Shown here piece after piece: positions 1-6,506 of a stretch of 8,929 bases of DNA (its first letter is position 1; every line of letters begins with the position of its first letter). The stretch comes from Lachnospiraceae bacterium. Lineage in GTDB: Bacteria; Bacillota; Clostridia; Lachnospirales; Lachnospiraceae. The DNA lies in the NCBI GenBank assembly GCA_009787745.1, contig WQST01000089.1:1-8929 (forward strand), written 5' to 3'. Under the pieces are notes generated by a model. It saw only the letters and a list, made by a program, of their open reading frames with translations. It ran no database searches and had not been told where the DNA came from. The translations under genes were made by a program, and so were the position numbers.

Positions 1-294
1 CCCGCCGATTCCCGATATGATTATCGTATCGGCTTCGCCCATATTCAATGATTTAAAACCGTCCGACAAGCGGGTTTCAATCGCATGGGAAAGCGAACGG
101 GTAACAATTTGTTCCTGCGCCCGTTCCAAAGGACCGGTATGTATATCCATTGCGATGGCTCCGGGAATGATACCCCGTTCAACAAGGTCAATAACGATAT
201 GAGCATGGTCACAACCCACATCGCAAACGACACTCCCCGCCGTTACCATATCGGCAATGGTTTGCAAACGTTTTGACAACACAATCTTGTTCAC
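1..294 (-). CDS. trmK: tRNA (adenine(22)-N1)-methyltransferase TrmK, N-terminal part, cut by the window edge
   Basis: The 98 visible codons encode the start of a class I SAM-dependent methyltransferase that, in this family, methylates N1 of adenine 22 in tRNA in the cytoplasm. Seen: the family opening LSKRLQTIA at residues 6-14; SAM motif I, CDVGCDHAH, at 24-32 with Asp25 and Asp29 (the latter equivalent to the functionally important Asp29 of B. subtilis TrmK, from memory); an acidic motif AMDIHTGP at 48-55; and DTIIISGIGG at 89-98, where relatives usually have GMGG. I chose the GTG at 294-292 because it puts these motifs at the same positions as I recall for the B. subtilis protein and it has GGGG six bases upstream. 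An in-frame ATG at 306-304 would add four residues and cannot be excluded. The gene follows rpoD by about 18 bases and is presumably the last known member of the dgt-dnaG-rpoD operon. The C-terminal half lies outside the window. Confidence 0.88.
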   Translation of the reverse strand, partial: MNKIVLSKRLQTIADMVTAGSVVCDVGCDHAHIVIDLVERGIIPGAIAMDIHTGPLERAQEQIVTRSLSHAIETRLSDGFKSLNMGEADTIIISGIGG

Positions 295-312
295 AATAAT
301 CCCCATCAAAAT

Positions 313-1425
313 TTAATCCAAATAATCCTTTAATTTGCGGCTACGGCTGGGATGGCGAAGCTTACGTAAGGCTTTTGCTTCAATCTGCCTGATTCTTTCA
401 CGGGTTACATTAAATTCCTTGCCGACTTCCTCCAGAGTACGAGCGCGCCCGTCGTCCAGCCCGAATCGCAGGCGAAGCACCTTTTGTTCCCGGTCGGTCA
501 AAGTACTAAGAACCTCAACCAATTGCTCTTTTAACAAGGTAAAAGCCGCGGCGTCAGCAGGAACAGGGACATTATCATCCTGAATGAAGTCGCCCAAATG
601 GGAATCTTCCTCTTCCCCGATTGGTGTTTCTAACGAAACAGGTTCCTGCGAAATTTTTAGGATCGCCCGGACACGTTCAACGGGCATACTCATATGCACG
701 GCGATTTCTTCGGGTGAAGGCTCACGGCCAAGTTCTTGCAGAAGCTGACGGCTAATCCGAATAAGTTTGTTGATTGTCTCAACCATATGCACAGGAATGC
801 GGATGGTTCTGGCTTGATCGGCGATGGCACGGGTGATGGCTTGTCTGATCCACCATGTCGCATAGGTTGAAAACTTGTACCCTTTGCGGTAATCAAATTT
901 TTCGACAGCTTTAATTAAGCCTAAGTTACCTTCCTGAATTAAGTCAAGGAAAAGCATCCCGCGCCCAACGTACCTTTTGGCGATACTGACGACCAAACGT
1001 AAGTTTGCTTCGGCAAGGCGTTTTTTGGCTTCTTCATCGCCCTCTTCCATCAATTGGGCAAGCACGATTTCGTCTTCGGCAATAAGCAAAGGGACTTTAC
1101 CGATTTCTTTAAGATACATCCTGACGGGGTCTTCGATACTGATGCCGTCAGGAACTGAAAGGTCGATATTTTCTACATCTACCTCGTCTTCTTCGGTAAG
1201 GATAATTTCTTCATCTTCAATATCATCCTCATCGGTAATGCGGATAATATCGACGTTATTTTGCTCTAACGCCTCTAAAATCTTCTCGAAATGCTCTTCT
1301 TCCAATGTCATATCCACGAAATAATCATATATTTCCTGATGCTCAACGACATTCTTTTTCTTCCGCGCCGCCGCGAGAAGATTCCGTAACTTCTCTTCAA
1401 ATCGTGCCTGTGTGACTTCATCCAT
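313..1425 (-). CDS. rpoD: RNA polymerase primary sigma factor (sigma A / sigma 70)
   Basis: This 370-residue protein directs RNA polymerase core to housekeeping promoters. The domain order is complete. Region 1.1 (about 1-63) is followed by a very acidic linker (about 65-88). Region 1.2 starts at DPVRMYLKEIG (99-109). Regions 2.1-2.4 cover about 133-208 and include the core-binding and -10 melting segment with KFSTYATWWIRQAI (184-197). Region 3 spans about 210-285. Region 4 covers about 298-368, with the helix-turn-helix LEEVGKEFNVTRERIRQIEAK at 331-351 for -35 recognition. Length is close to B. subtilis SigA (about 371) and shorter than E. coli RpoD, which has a large non-conserved insert. 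The start is supported by the ribosome site AGGAAGGG about seven bases before the ATG. It lies 50 bases after dnaG with no terminator between, so it is probably cotranscribed; a separate internal promoter is possible but I see no convincing one. Confidence 0.98.
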   Translation of the reverse strand: MDEVTQARFEEKLRNLLAAARKKKNVVEHQEIYDYFVDMTLEEEHFEKILEALEQNNVDIIRITDEDDIEDEEIILTEEDEVDVENIDLSVPDGISIEDPVRMYLKEIGKVPLLIAEDEIVLAQLMEEGDEEAKKRLAEANLRLVVSIAKRYVGRGMLFLDLIQEGNLGLIKAVEKFDYRKGYKFSTYATWWIRQAITRAIADQARTIRIPVHMVETINKLIRISRQLLQELGREPSPEEIAVHMSMPVERVRAILKISQEPVSLETPIGEEEDSHLGDFIQDDNVPVPADAAAFTLLKEQLVEVLSTLTDREQKVLRLRFGLDDGRARTLEEVGKEFNVTRERIRQIEAKALRKLRHPSRSRKLKDYLD

Positions 1426-1475
1426 AGTAAATCCCTTCCTGCTTGGCTTTAAGATGTTATTTATTATTCGCTATA

Positions 1476-3248
1476 TTAGTTTATCTTTATACTTAACTTC
1501 ATAAGTTCGTCCAAAATTTTACGGCTTTCGAGAGCTTGTGCCAATGCGCCTACATCTGTGCCAAGCCGAGCGGTTAAATTTTCATGGCTGTTTTTCTTAA
1601 CCGTCCGGAGGATATCGTTAAAGGCTTTCTCCCGTTCACCCGCATTGTTAAGTTCGTTAAGGCGGGTGTTAAAAATCGCCGCAATCTCGCGATGTTCGTC
1701 TTCATCGGTGAAAAGGCTGATAATTGCCGCCGGTTCCGACGCATTTTTTTCGAAACCGTCAAATAATTTCGCGGCGGCTTTTTGATAAAGTTCTGATGAA
1801 AAATCATCAACGGTCAAATATTTCCTGATTCGCCCGTACAGCAAGGGTTCCTCTGACAGCCACGTAAGCAGTAAGCGTTCGGCTTTGCGGGCATGGTCTT
1901 CCCTGCTCATTTTGTCCTTCATTCCTGATTTGGGGCGGGATATCGGTTTGGCCAAGCCGGTCCGGGTAGCGTAATTTAAAGTAAGTTTGCGTAAATTGTC
2001 AAAGCCGATATTGTATTTTTTGCAGATTGCTTCGAGGTAATTATCGCGTTCGGCGTCTTCGGCAAAATTGCATAGTTTCCCTGCTATTTCCCGGTGGAAG
2101 CGGGTTTTTTGCTCGGGGTCATTTTGGTTAAAATTCTTTTCCAGCGTCGATATTTCGTAAAAAAAGCTGTTTTCAGCTTCATCTAGCCGCGCGGCAAAGG
2201 CGTCTTTTCCTTTTTCTTTGATAAAATCGTCGGGGTCTTTATATGGTGAAAGGTCAAGGACACGGCCTGTCAGTCCGCATTCTTTCAATATCGTAATGGC
2301 GCGGAGGATGGCTTTTTCGCCCGCTTCATCATTATCATATGCCAGAATCACTTCCTCGGTGTAGCGCCTTAAAAGATTAGCTTGTCCCGCGGTAAACGCC
2401 GTACCGAGCGAGGCGACCGCTTGGGTAAATCCTGCTTGGTGAAGCGAAATAACATCAATATAACCTTCGCAGATAATCAGGTGGTTTTTTCGCGATGTCC
2501 TGGCGAAGTTAAGGCCGTACAGGTTACGGCTTTTGTCAAAAACGATGGTCTCAGGTGAGTTAAGGTATTTGGGTTCGCCTTCGCCCATCACGCGGCCGCC
2601 GAAACCGACGACGCGGTGGTTAAGGTCCTGAATGGGGAAGATGATGCGATTCCAGAATTTGCCCTTGGTTCCCGTTCTCTCATTAAAGGATGCCAGTCCC
2701 GCTTCGATGACGAGGGTTTCTTCGTAGCCTTTGCTTTTTAGGTAGTTAATTAGTTCATCGCTGTTTATGGCGGCATAGCCTAAGCCGAAATTTTTGATCG
2801 TTTCTTCGCTTAAATCGCGTTTCAGTAAGTAGTTATGGGCTGTTTTGCCGCGCTCGCTCCGTAGTTGGTAATAGAAGTATTTGGCGGCTTCTTTGTTTAT
2901 TTCCAGGATTCTGGCGCGCTTATTTTCTTTTTTGCGGGCTTCTTCGGAAAATTCTAATTCGGGGAGGGCGACTCCCGCTTTTTCGGCGAGGAGTTTGATG
3001 GCCTCGGGGAAGGAAAAGTTTTCGTATTCCATGATGAAGGTGAATACGTTTCCGCCTGCTCCGCAACCAAAGCAGTAGTACATTTGGCGGGCGCCTGATA
3101 CGGAGAATGATGGGGACTTCTCGTTATGGAAGGGGCAGAGTCCGAAGTGGCTTGCACCTTTTTTTTGGATGCGGACATAAGCGGAGACGACGTCGATTAT
3201 GTCGTTTTTTAAGCGGACTTCTTCAATTAGGGCGTCGGGGTAGTACAT
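1476..3248 (-). CDS. dnaG: DNA primase DnaG
   Basis: This 590-residue primase makes RNA primers for DNA replication in association with the replicative helicase. Seen in order: the N-terminal zinc-binding domain (about 1-100) with ligands Cys38, His41, Cys59 and Cys62; the catalytic core with KGKFWNRIIFPI at 196-207 and a PKYLNSPET motif at 226-234; the TOPRIM part with EGYIDV (Glu261, Asp265), the metal-binding YDNDEAG (Asp305, Asp307) and DPDD at 338-341; then a less conserved helicase-binding C-terminal domain (about 450-590). Length is normal for the family. The ATG has AAGGA a few bases upstream. It lies only ten bases after the dgt stop codon, and the ribosome site overlaps that stop (TGAAGGA), which suggests coupled translation. 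No missing catalytic residue was found. Confidence 0.98.
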   Translation of the reverse strand: MYYPDALIEEVRLKNDIIDVVSAYVRIQKKGASHFGLCPFHNEKSPSFSVSGARQMYYCFGCGAGGNVFTFIMEYENFSFPEAIKLLAEKAGVALPELEFSEEARKKENKRARILEINKEAAKYFYYQLRSERGKTAHNYLLKRDLSEETIKNFGLGYAAINSDELINYLKSKGYEETLVIEAGLASFNERTGTKGKFWNRIIFPIQDLNHRVVGFGGRVMGEGEPKYLNSPETIVFDKSRNLYGLNFARTSRKNHLIICEGYIDVISLHQAGFTQAVASLGTAFTAGQANLLRRYTEEVILAYDNDEAGEKAILRAITILKECGLTGRVLDLSPYKDPDDFIKEKGKDAFAARLDEAENSFFYEISTLEKNFNQNDPEQKTRFHREIAGKLCNFAEDAERDNYLEAICKKYNIGFDNLRKLTLNYATRTGLAKPISRPKSGMKDKMSREDHARKAERLLLTWLSEEPLLYGRIRKYLTVDDFSSELYQKAAAKLFDGFEKNASEPAAIISLFTDEDEHREIAAIFNTRLNELNNAGEREKAFNDILRTVKKNSHENLTARLGTDVGALAQALESRKILDELMKLSIKIN

Positions 3249-3258
3249 TTGGGTTCCT

Positions 3259-4263
3259 TCATATTATCCATGATTTCGGGACGAAAATTTCTTGGTATTG
3301 GGCGATGGCGAAGCGGTCGGTCATGGCGCTTAGGTAGTCGCAGACGATTGTTTCGTTGCTTTCGCCTTCTTCTAATAGTTTGCGGATATCGTAGGGGATT
3401 AGGCTTATGTTTTGCAGGTAGTGGTTGTATAGGGTCTCGATTAGGGCTTCGGCTTTTTTTTCTTCTCTTTTGGCTTCTTTATTTTGGTAGACGTACTCAA
3501 ACATGAAGGCGCGCAGTTTTTGCATGGTCTCGGCGGCGGTTTCGGATAGTTTGATGTCGTTTTGGTTGTAGCTTTCGGATACTAGGTCGTGAATAAAGAA
3601 GTCCAGGCGGGAGGCGGTGGTTTCTCCTGCTATGGTACTGATTTCCGAAGGTATATCGGCTTCGGTGAGGATTCCTGCACGGACGGCGTCGTCCATGTCG
3701 TGATGCATGTAAGCGATTTTATCGGAAAAGCGGACGATCTTTCCTTCGAGGGTGGAAGGATAGCCGCTGGTCTGGTGGTTTTTGATGCCGTCACGGACTT
3801 CGTAGGTCAGATTGAGCCCTTGCCCGGATTTTTCCAGTACTTCGACGGTACGGACGCTTTGGTCGCTGTGGCAGAAGCCGAAGGGGCAGATTAGGTCCAG
3901 GGCGCGTTCCCCTGCATGACCGAAGGGGGTATGCCCTAAGTCATGCCCTAAAGCGATTGCTTCGGTCAGTTCCTCGTTAAGGCAAAGAGCGCGGGCGATG
4001 GTACGGGCATTCTGGGCGACTTCTAAGGTATGGGTTAGGCGTGTGCGGTAATGGTCGCCTTCGGGGGTCAGGAAAACTTGCGTTTTATCTTTCAGGCGGC
4101 GAAATGACTTACTGTGTAGGATGCGGTCGCGGTCACGCTGGTAGTCTAAGCGGATGTCGCATTTCTTATCATCGCGGTCACGACCCTTGGTTTCGGCACT
4201 GTAGGCGGCAAAAGGGCTTAGGATTTCTCTCTCGCGCCGTTCTAAATCTTCGCGGATATTCAT
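3259..4263 (-). CDS. dgt: dGTP triphosphohydrolase-like HD-domain protein
   Basis: This 334-residue protein belongs to the HD-domain dNTP triphosphohydrolase family, which splits dNTPs into deoxynucleoside and triphosphate. The metal-binding set is intact: His78 in RLTHTLEV, His107-Asp108 in GHDLGHTPFGHAGE, and Asp181 in FSDKIAYMHHD. The basic opening RILHSKSFRRLKDKTQVF (47-64) is also typical. Length fits the shorter Bacillota-type members rather than the roughly 500-residue E. coli Dgt, so the preferred dNTP is not certain. The ATG at 4263 has AAAGGGG upstream with a longer than usual spacing of about ten bases; no better in-frame start was seen. It is the first gene of the dgt-dnaG-rpoD-trmK operon, so it shares expression with primase and sigma A. 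A perfect TATAAT lies upstream on the minus strand. Confidence 0.93.
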   Translation of the reverse strand: MNIREDLERREREILSPFAAYSAETKGRDRDDKKCDIRLDYQRDRDRILHSKSFRRLKDKTQVFLTPEGDHYRTRLTHTLEVAQNARTIARALCLNEELTEAIALGHDLGHTPFGHAGERALDLICPFGFCHSDQSVRTVEVLEKSGQGLNLTYEVRDGIKNHQTSGYPSTLEGKIVRFSDKIAYMHHDMDDAVRAGILTEADIPSEISTIAGETTASRLDFFIHDLVSESYNQNDIKLSETAAETMQKLRAFMFEYVYQNKEAKREEKKAEALIETLYNHYLQNISLIPYDIRKLLEEGESNETIVCDYLSAMTDRFAIAQYQEIFVPKSWII

Positions 4264-4313
4264 AATGCCGTAACCCCTTTCATAAGTGTCTAATTCTAAT
4301 ATTCGCCGTGGTA

Positions 4314-4319
4314 ATTATA
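4314..4319 (-). promoter_or_regulatory. Candidate -10 box of the dgt-dnaG-rpoD-trmK operon
   Basis: Read on the minus strand this is a perfect TATAAT. The expected -35 position (about 4337-4342) reads TAAAAA, a poor match, but the DNA upstream is a long A/T-rich tract that could act like an UP element. Transcription would start near 4307, giving a leader of about 44 bases before the dgt ATG. This is based on consensus matching only. Confidence 0.5.
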
Positions 4320-4332
4320 AATCCTTTAAATT

Positions 4333-4361
4333 TTGTTTTTTATTTATTATTGTGATATACT
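4333..4361 (+). promoter_or_regulatory. Sigma-A promoter for the acyltransferase/DUF6320 pair
   Basis: TTGTTT (4333-4338), a 17-base spacer, then TATACT (4356-4361), preceded by TG at 4353-4354 as an extended -10 element. The expected transcription start, six to seven bases downstream, falls on or next to the A of the ATG at 4368. The resulting mRNA would therefore be leaderless or nearly so. The promoter lies back to back with the dgt promoter in the 104-base intergenic gap. Confidence 0.6.
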
Positions 4362-4367
4362 AATGGA

Positions 4368-5672
4368 ATGAAATTGAAGTCTACCCCGAAAGAATTATGG
4401 TTTAAGCTTGATTTATCCGCGATTGTTTATCCGACTTTACAGCGGAGAGATTACTCTTCTGTTTACCGGATTTCGTTTATCCTTAAGGAACCGATTAAGC
4501 CCGATATTATGCAACAGGCTGTTGATATGGCGCTTCCGCGCTTTCCGACCTATAAAACGGCGATTCATAAAGGGTTGTTTTGGCGGTATATGGAGCCGAA
4601 TAACCGCCCCGGGCCATATGTCAGAGAAGATATCAATAACCCCTGTATGCCGATGCCTTTTAAAGCTAACAACGGTTATCTGCTGCGCTTTTATTATCAT
4701 CATTGCCGTATTTCGATGGAAGCCCACCACTGCTTAGGCGACGGCGCGGGAGGGATGTGTGTGTTTTCAACGATTGTGGCTGTTTATCTGCGTTTGCTTG
4801 GGCATGAAGTCAGTGAAGGGGTGCTGGTTCGCGATATCGATGATACACCCAAAGCGGGGGAGATGGAAGACGCGTATTTGAAATATGCCAATGCGGATGT
4901 CAAACCGCCGCGGGGAATGGATAAGACCTATCGGATTTACGGAACGAAAGAACCTTTTTATACGCTGAATATCATTGACGGGATTATGTCGGTTAAAGAG
5001 CTTGCGCAAGTCGCATCTATCTATCAGGCTTCGATAACTGAGTATTTGAATGCGGTTTTGTTATATGCGCTAATGCAAAAGCAAGCCCATGAAGAACCCC
5101 GCCGCCTAAAGCCGATTCGGATTGCGGTTCCTGTTAATTTACGCCGCTTTTTCCCTTCCGAAACACTGAGAAATTTTATTTCCATGGTTTATCCGTGTAT
5201 CGACCCCAGGCTCGGTGATTTTACATTTGAAGAAATCGTTTCGCATGTTCATAATTATATGCATTATTATATTAATGAGAAATTTTTGCGCGGGGATATT
5301 ACCACTAACGCCGCAACGCAACGTCATCCGATAATAAGGGTGGTGCCGCTGTTTATCAAGGACTTCGTCGTGCGCTCTTTTTATACAAGAGTTCAAGACC
5401 GTTTTTCCTCCGCCGGGCTTACCAATATGGGGGTCATGAAACTGCCTGACGATATGGCGGCGCATCTCGGGCGGATTGATATCTATATGGGACAGCCTTA
5501 TTCCTCGCGAACCAACTGTGCTATTATTAGTTTTGAAGATACATTGACGATCAATTTTACAAGCAGTATCGTTGAAACGGATGTTGAACGGTATTTTTTC
5601 CGCAAGCTGGTCGAGGACGGGGTTAAGGTATTGATTGAGAGCAACCGGAAAAATGCTTGCTCCCAACACTGA
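4368..5672 (+). CDS. Condensation/alcohol-acetyltransferase-like acyltransferase of unknown substrate
   Basis: This 434-residue protein looks like a member of the CoA-dependent acyltransferase superfamily (chloramphenicol acetyltransferase fold, with NRPS condensation domains, alcohol acetyltransferases and related enzymes). The catalytic motif HHxxxDG is intact as HHCLGDG at residues 120-126, within a MEAHHCLGDGAGG context. The N-terminal half has the usual layout: WFKLD at 11-15, SSVYRISFILKEPI at 30-43, and an acceptor-side segment RFPTYKTAIHKGLFWRYME at 58-76. The C-terminal half carries RIAVPVNLRRFFPSETLRNF (251-270), the SAGLTNMG stretch (348-355), and a DIYMGQPYSSRTN segment (371-383) in the place of the DFGWG-like structural motif. 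No signal peptide or clear membrane segment was seen. The ATG is the only start compatible with the conserved WFKLD motif, yet it has no ribosome binding site. It is followed after 16 bases by a zinc-ribbon membrane protein, suggesting a functional pair. The substrate cannot be told from sequence. Confidence 0.85.
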   Translation: MKLKSTPKELWFKLDLSAIVYPTLQRRDYSSVYRISFILKEPIKPDIMQQAVDMALPRFPTYKTAIHKGLFWRYMEPNNRPGPYVREDINNPCMPMPFKANNGYLLRFYYHHCRISMEAHHCLGDGAGGMCVFSTIVAVYLRLLGHEVSEGVLVRDIDDTPKAGEMEDAYLKYANADVKPPRGMDKTYRIYGTKEPFYTLNIIDGIMSVKELAQVASIYQASITEYLNAVLLYALMQKQAHEEPRRLKPIRIAVPVNLRRFFPSETLRNFISMVYPCIDPRLGDFTFEEIVSHVHNYMHYYINEKFLRGDITTNAATQRHPIIRVVPLFIKDFVVRSFYTRVQDRFSSAGLTNMGVMKLPDDMAAHLGRIDIYMGQPYSSRTNCAIISFEDTLTINFTSSIVETDVERYFFRKLVEDGVKVLIESNRKNACSQH

Positions 5673-5679
5673 ATATGAA

Positions 5680-5683
5680 AGGA
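5680..5683 (+). promoter_or_regulatory. Ribosome binding site that fixes the start of the DUF6320-like gene
   Basis: AGGA lies five bases before the ATG at 5689. The open frame continues upstream to an ATG at 5635, inside the acyltransferase gene, but that start lacks a good ribosome site and would put extra residues before the zinc ribbon. The site supports 5689. Confidence 0.75.
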
Positions 5684-5688
5684 TTTAT

Positions 5689-6399
5689 ATGTCTTATTGT
5701 GTGAATTGCGGGGTCAAACTTGATAAAGAGCTGACGGGATGCCCGCTTTGCAATACCAAAATTATCAATCCTGCGCTGTCAAAATCGGAACACTCAACTG
5801 ATAGCGAAACTTTTCCGCATAAAACAGGACAAGTTGAAGTAGTCCTAAAGCGTGATTTGGGTTTACTTATCTCGATTATTCTGGGTGGGATTGCGATTTC
5901 GGCGTTATTTTTGAATATCTTTATTTTCCGTGAGGGCTGGTGGTCTTTGCTTATCATCGGGGTCTGTGTTATCTTTTTCTTTATTGCCCTTCCCGCGTTC
6001 ATTCTGACCAAAACACCGATTTATGTTTCGCTGGTCTTTAATGCTTTGGCGGTTGCGCTTTACCTTTACTTTATTTCCTTTCTGACGGCCGATACGGGAT
6101 GGCTGACAGGCTTGGCTTTGCCGATTTTGGTTTTTTTAACCGTTATTATCCTAATCGTTGTTTTTCTGATAAAGGCTTTTAAACCTGCTTTTCTTACCAC
6201 GGCGCTTTATTTAATTACAGCGATTGGGGCTGTCTGCGTCGGGCTTGAATTATTAATCGGACGTTATTCAGGCAAAGAATTTACATTTCTCTGGTCAGCT
6301 ATCGTTTTAACCGTCTGCGCCGTTATTGACGCGGGGCTTATCACCGTGCTTTCCAGACGTCGATTACGGGTTGCGATACAAAAACGTTTGCATTTTTGA
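5689..6399 (+). CDS. Zinc-ribbon membrane protein, DUF6320-like
   Basis: This 236-residue protein starts with a compact zinc ribbon, Cys4, Cys7, Cys18 and Cys21 (MSYCVNCGVKL and GCPLC), followed by a polar linker (about 25-55). The rest is strongly hydrophobic, with six likely membrane segments at about 58-79, 84-106, 111-133, 138-162, 168-190 and 199-221, and a basic tail SRRRLRVAIQKR that probably lies in the cytoplasm. I recall this architecture as the DUF6320 family, whose function is unknown; the name is from memory and needs a profile search. It sits 16 bases after the acyltransferase and is presumably cotranscribed. One reading is that it anchors or supplies the acyltransferase at the membrane, but that is inference. 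Ligands and TM segments are directly visible; a substrate or transport role is not. Confidence 0.8.
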   Translation: MSYCVNCGVKLDKELTGCPLCNTKIINPALSKSEHSTDSETFPHKTGQVEVVLKRDLGLLISIILGGIAISALFLNIFIFREGWWSLLIIGVCVIFFFIALPAFILTKTPIYVSLVFNALAVALYLYFISFLTADTGWLTGLALPILVFLTVIILIVVFLIKAFKPAFLTTALYLITAIGAVCVGLELLIGRYSGKEFTFLWSAIVLTVCAVIDAGLITVLSRRRLRVAIQKRLHF

Positions 6400-6416
6400 A
6401 TTTTTTGTCATATACT
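6388..6416 (+). promoter_or_regulatory. Candidate sigma-A promoter of carB
   Basis: TTGCAT (6388-6393), a 17-base spacer, then TATACT (6411-6416). The -35 box overlaps the last codons of the upstream gene. Transcription would start near 6423, giving a leader of about 84 bases before the carB ATG. The -10 surroundings closely resemble those of the promoter at 4333-4361. Confidence 0.5.
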
Positions 6417-6506
6417 ATGAAAAGAATGTACGCGCTTTTATCGCGGACACTTTTTATGTATAAAGAATTGTAAACACTTATCACATCTAACAACGGAGGA
6501 AAAAAG
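6400..6506 (+). other. carB leader / intergenic region
   Basis: This 107-base stretch holds the candidate -10 box, a short hairpin, a possible 15- to 18-codon ORF (6417 or 6426 to 6473) and the carB ribosome site GGAGG (6495-6499, seven bases before the ATG). No PyrR-binding consensus, ARG box or recognised riboswitch was seen. Confidence 0.5.
6427..6455 (+). terminator. Weak hairpin followed by a T run, possible terminator or attenuator
   Basis: TGT-A-CGCG (6427-6434) pairs with CGCG-G-ACA (6442-6449) around a seven-base loop, giving four inner and three outer pairs separated by one A-G mismatch. Five T residues follow at 6451-6455. It is the only terminator-like element between the DUF6320-like gene and carB. 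The stem is short, so strong termination is doubtful; it could partly end the upstream transcript or act within the carB leader. Confidence 0.3.

Noticed and set aside
977..1324. Plus-strand open frame of 115 codons opposite rpoD
   Set aside because: It lies fully antisense to the conserved sigma factor, is a serine/isoleucine-rich low-complexity translation mirroring the acidic linker, and has no family resemblance.
1426..1475. Separate promoter or terminator between dnaG and rpoD
   Set aside because: The 50-base gap is AT-rich but contains no stable hairpin with a T run and no convincing -35/-10 pair, so simple cotranscription is the better reading.
3589..3894. Plus-strand open frame of 101 codons opposite dgt
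   Set aside because: It is antisense to the conserved HD-domain gene, with no recognisable domain and no convincing ribosome site.
5139..5669. Minus-strand open frame of 176 codons opposite the acyltransferase gene
   Set aside because: The sense strand encodes the HHxxxDG family protein with family-typical motifs along its length; the antisense product shows no domain and has no promoter context.
5635..5688. Upstream extension of the DUF6320-like protein to an ATG inside the acyltransferase gene
   Set aside because: The zinc ribbon begins right at the ATG at 5689, which has AGGA five bases upstream; the extension adds 18 residues overlapping the previous gene without a good ribosome site.
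6380..6506. PyrR-binding attenuator or ARG box upstream of carB
   Set aside because: Both were looked for because carB serves pyrimidine and arginine synthesis. No PyrR-type consensus and no symmetrical ARG box could be read with confidence.
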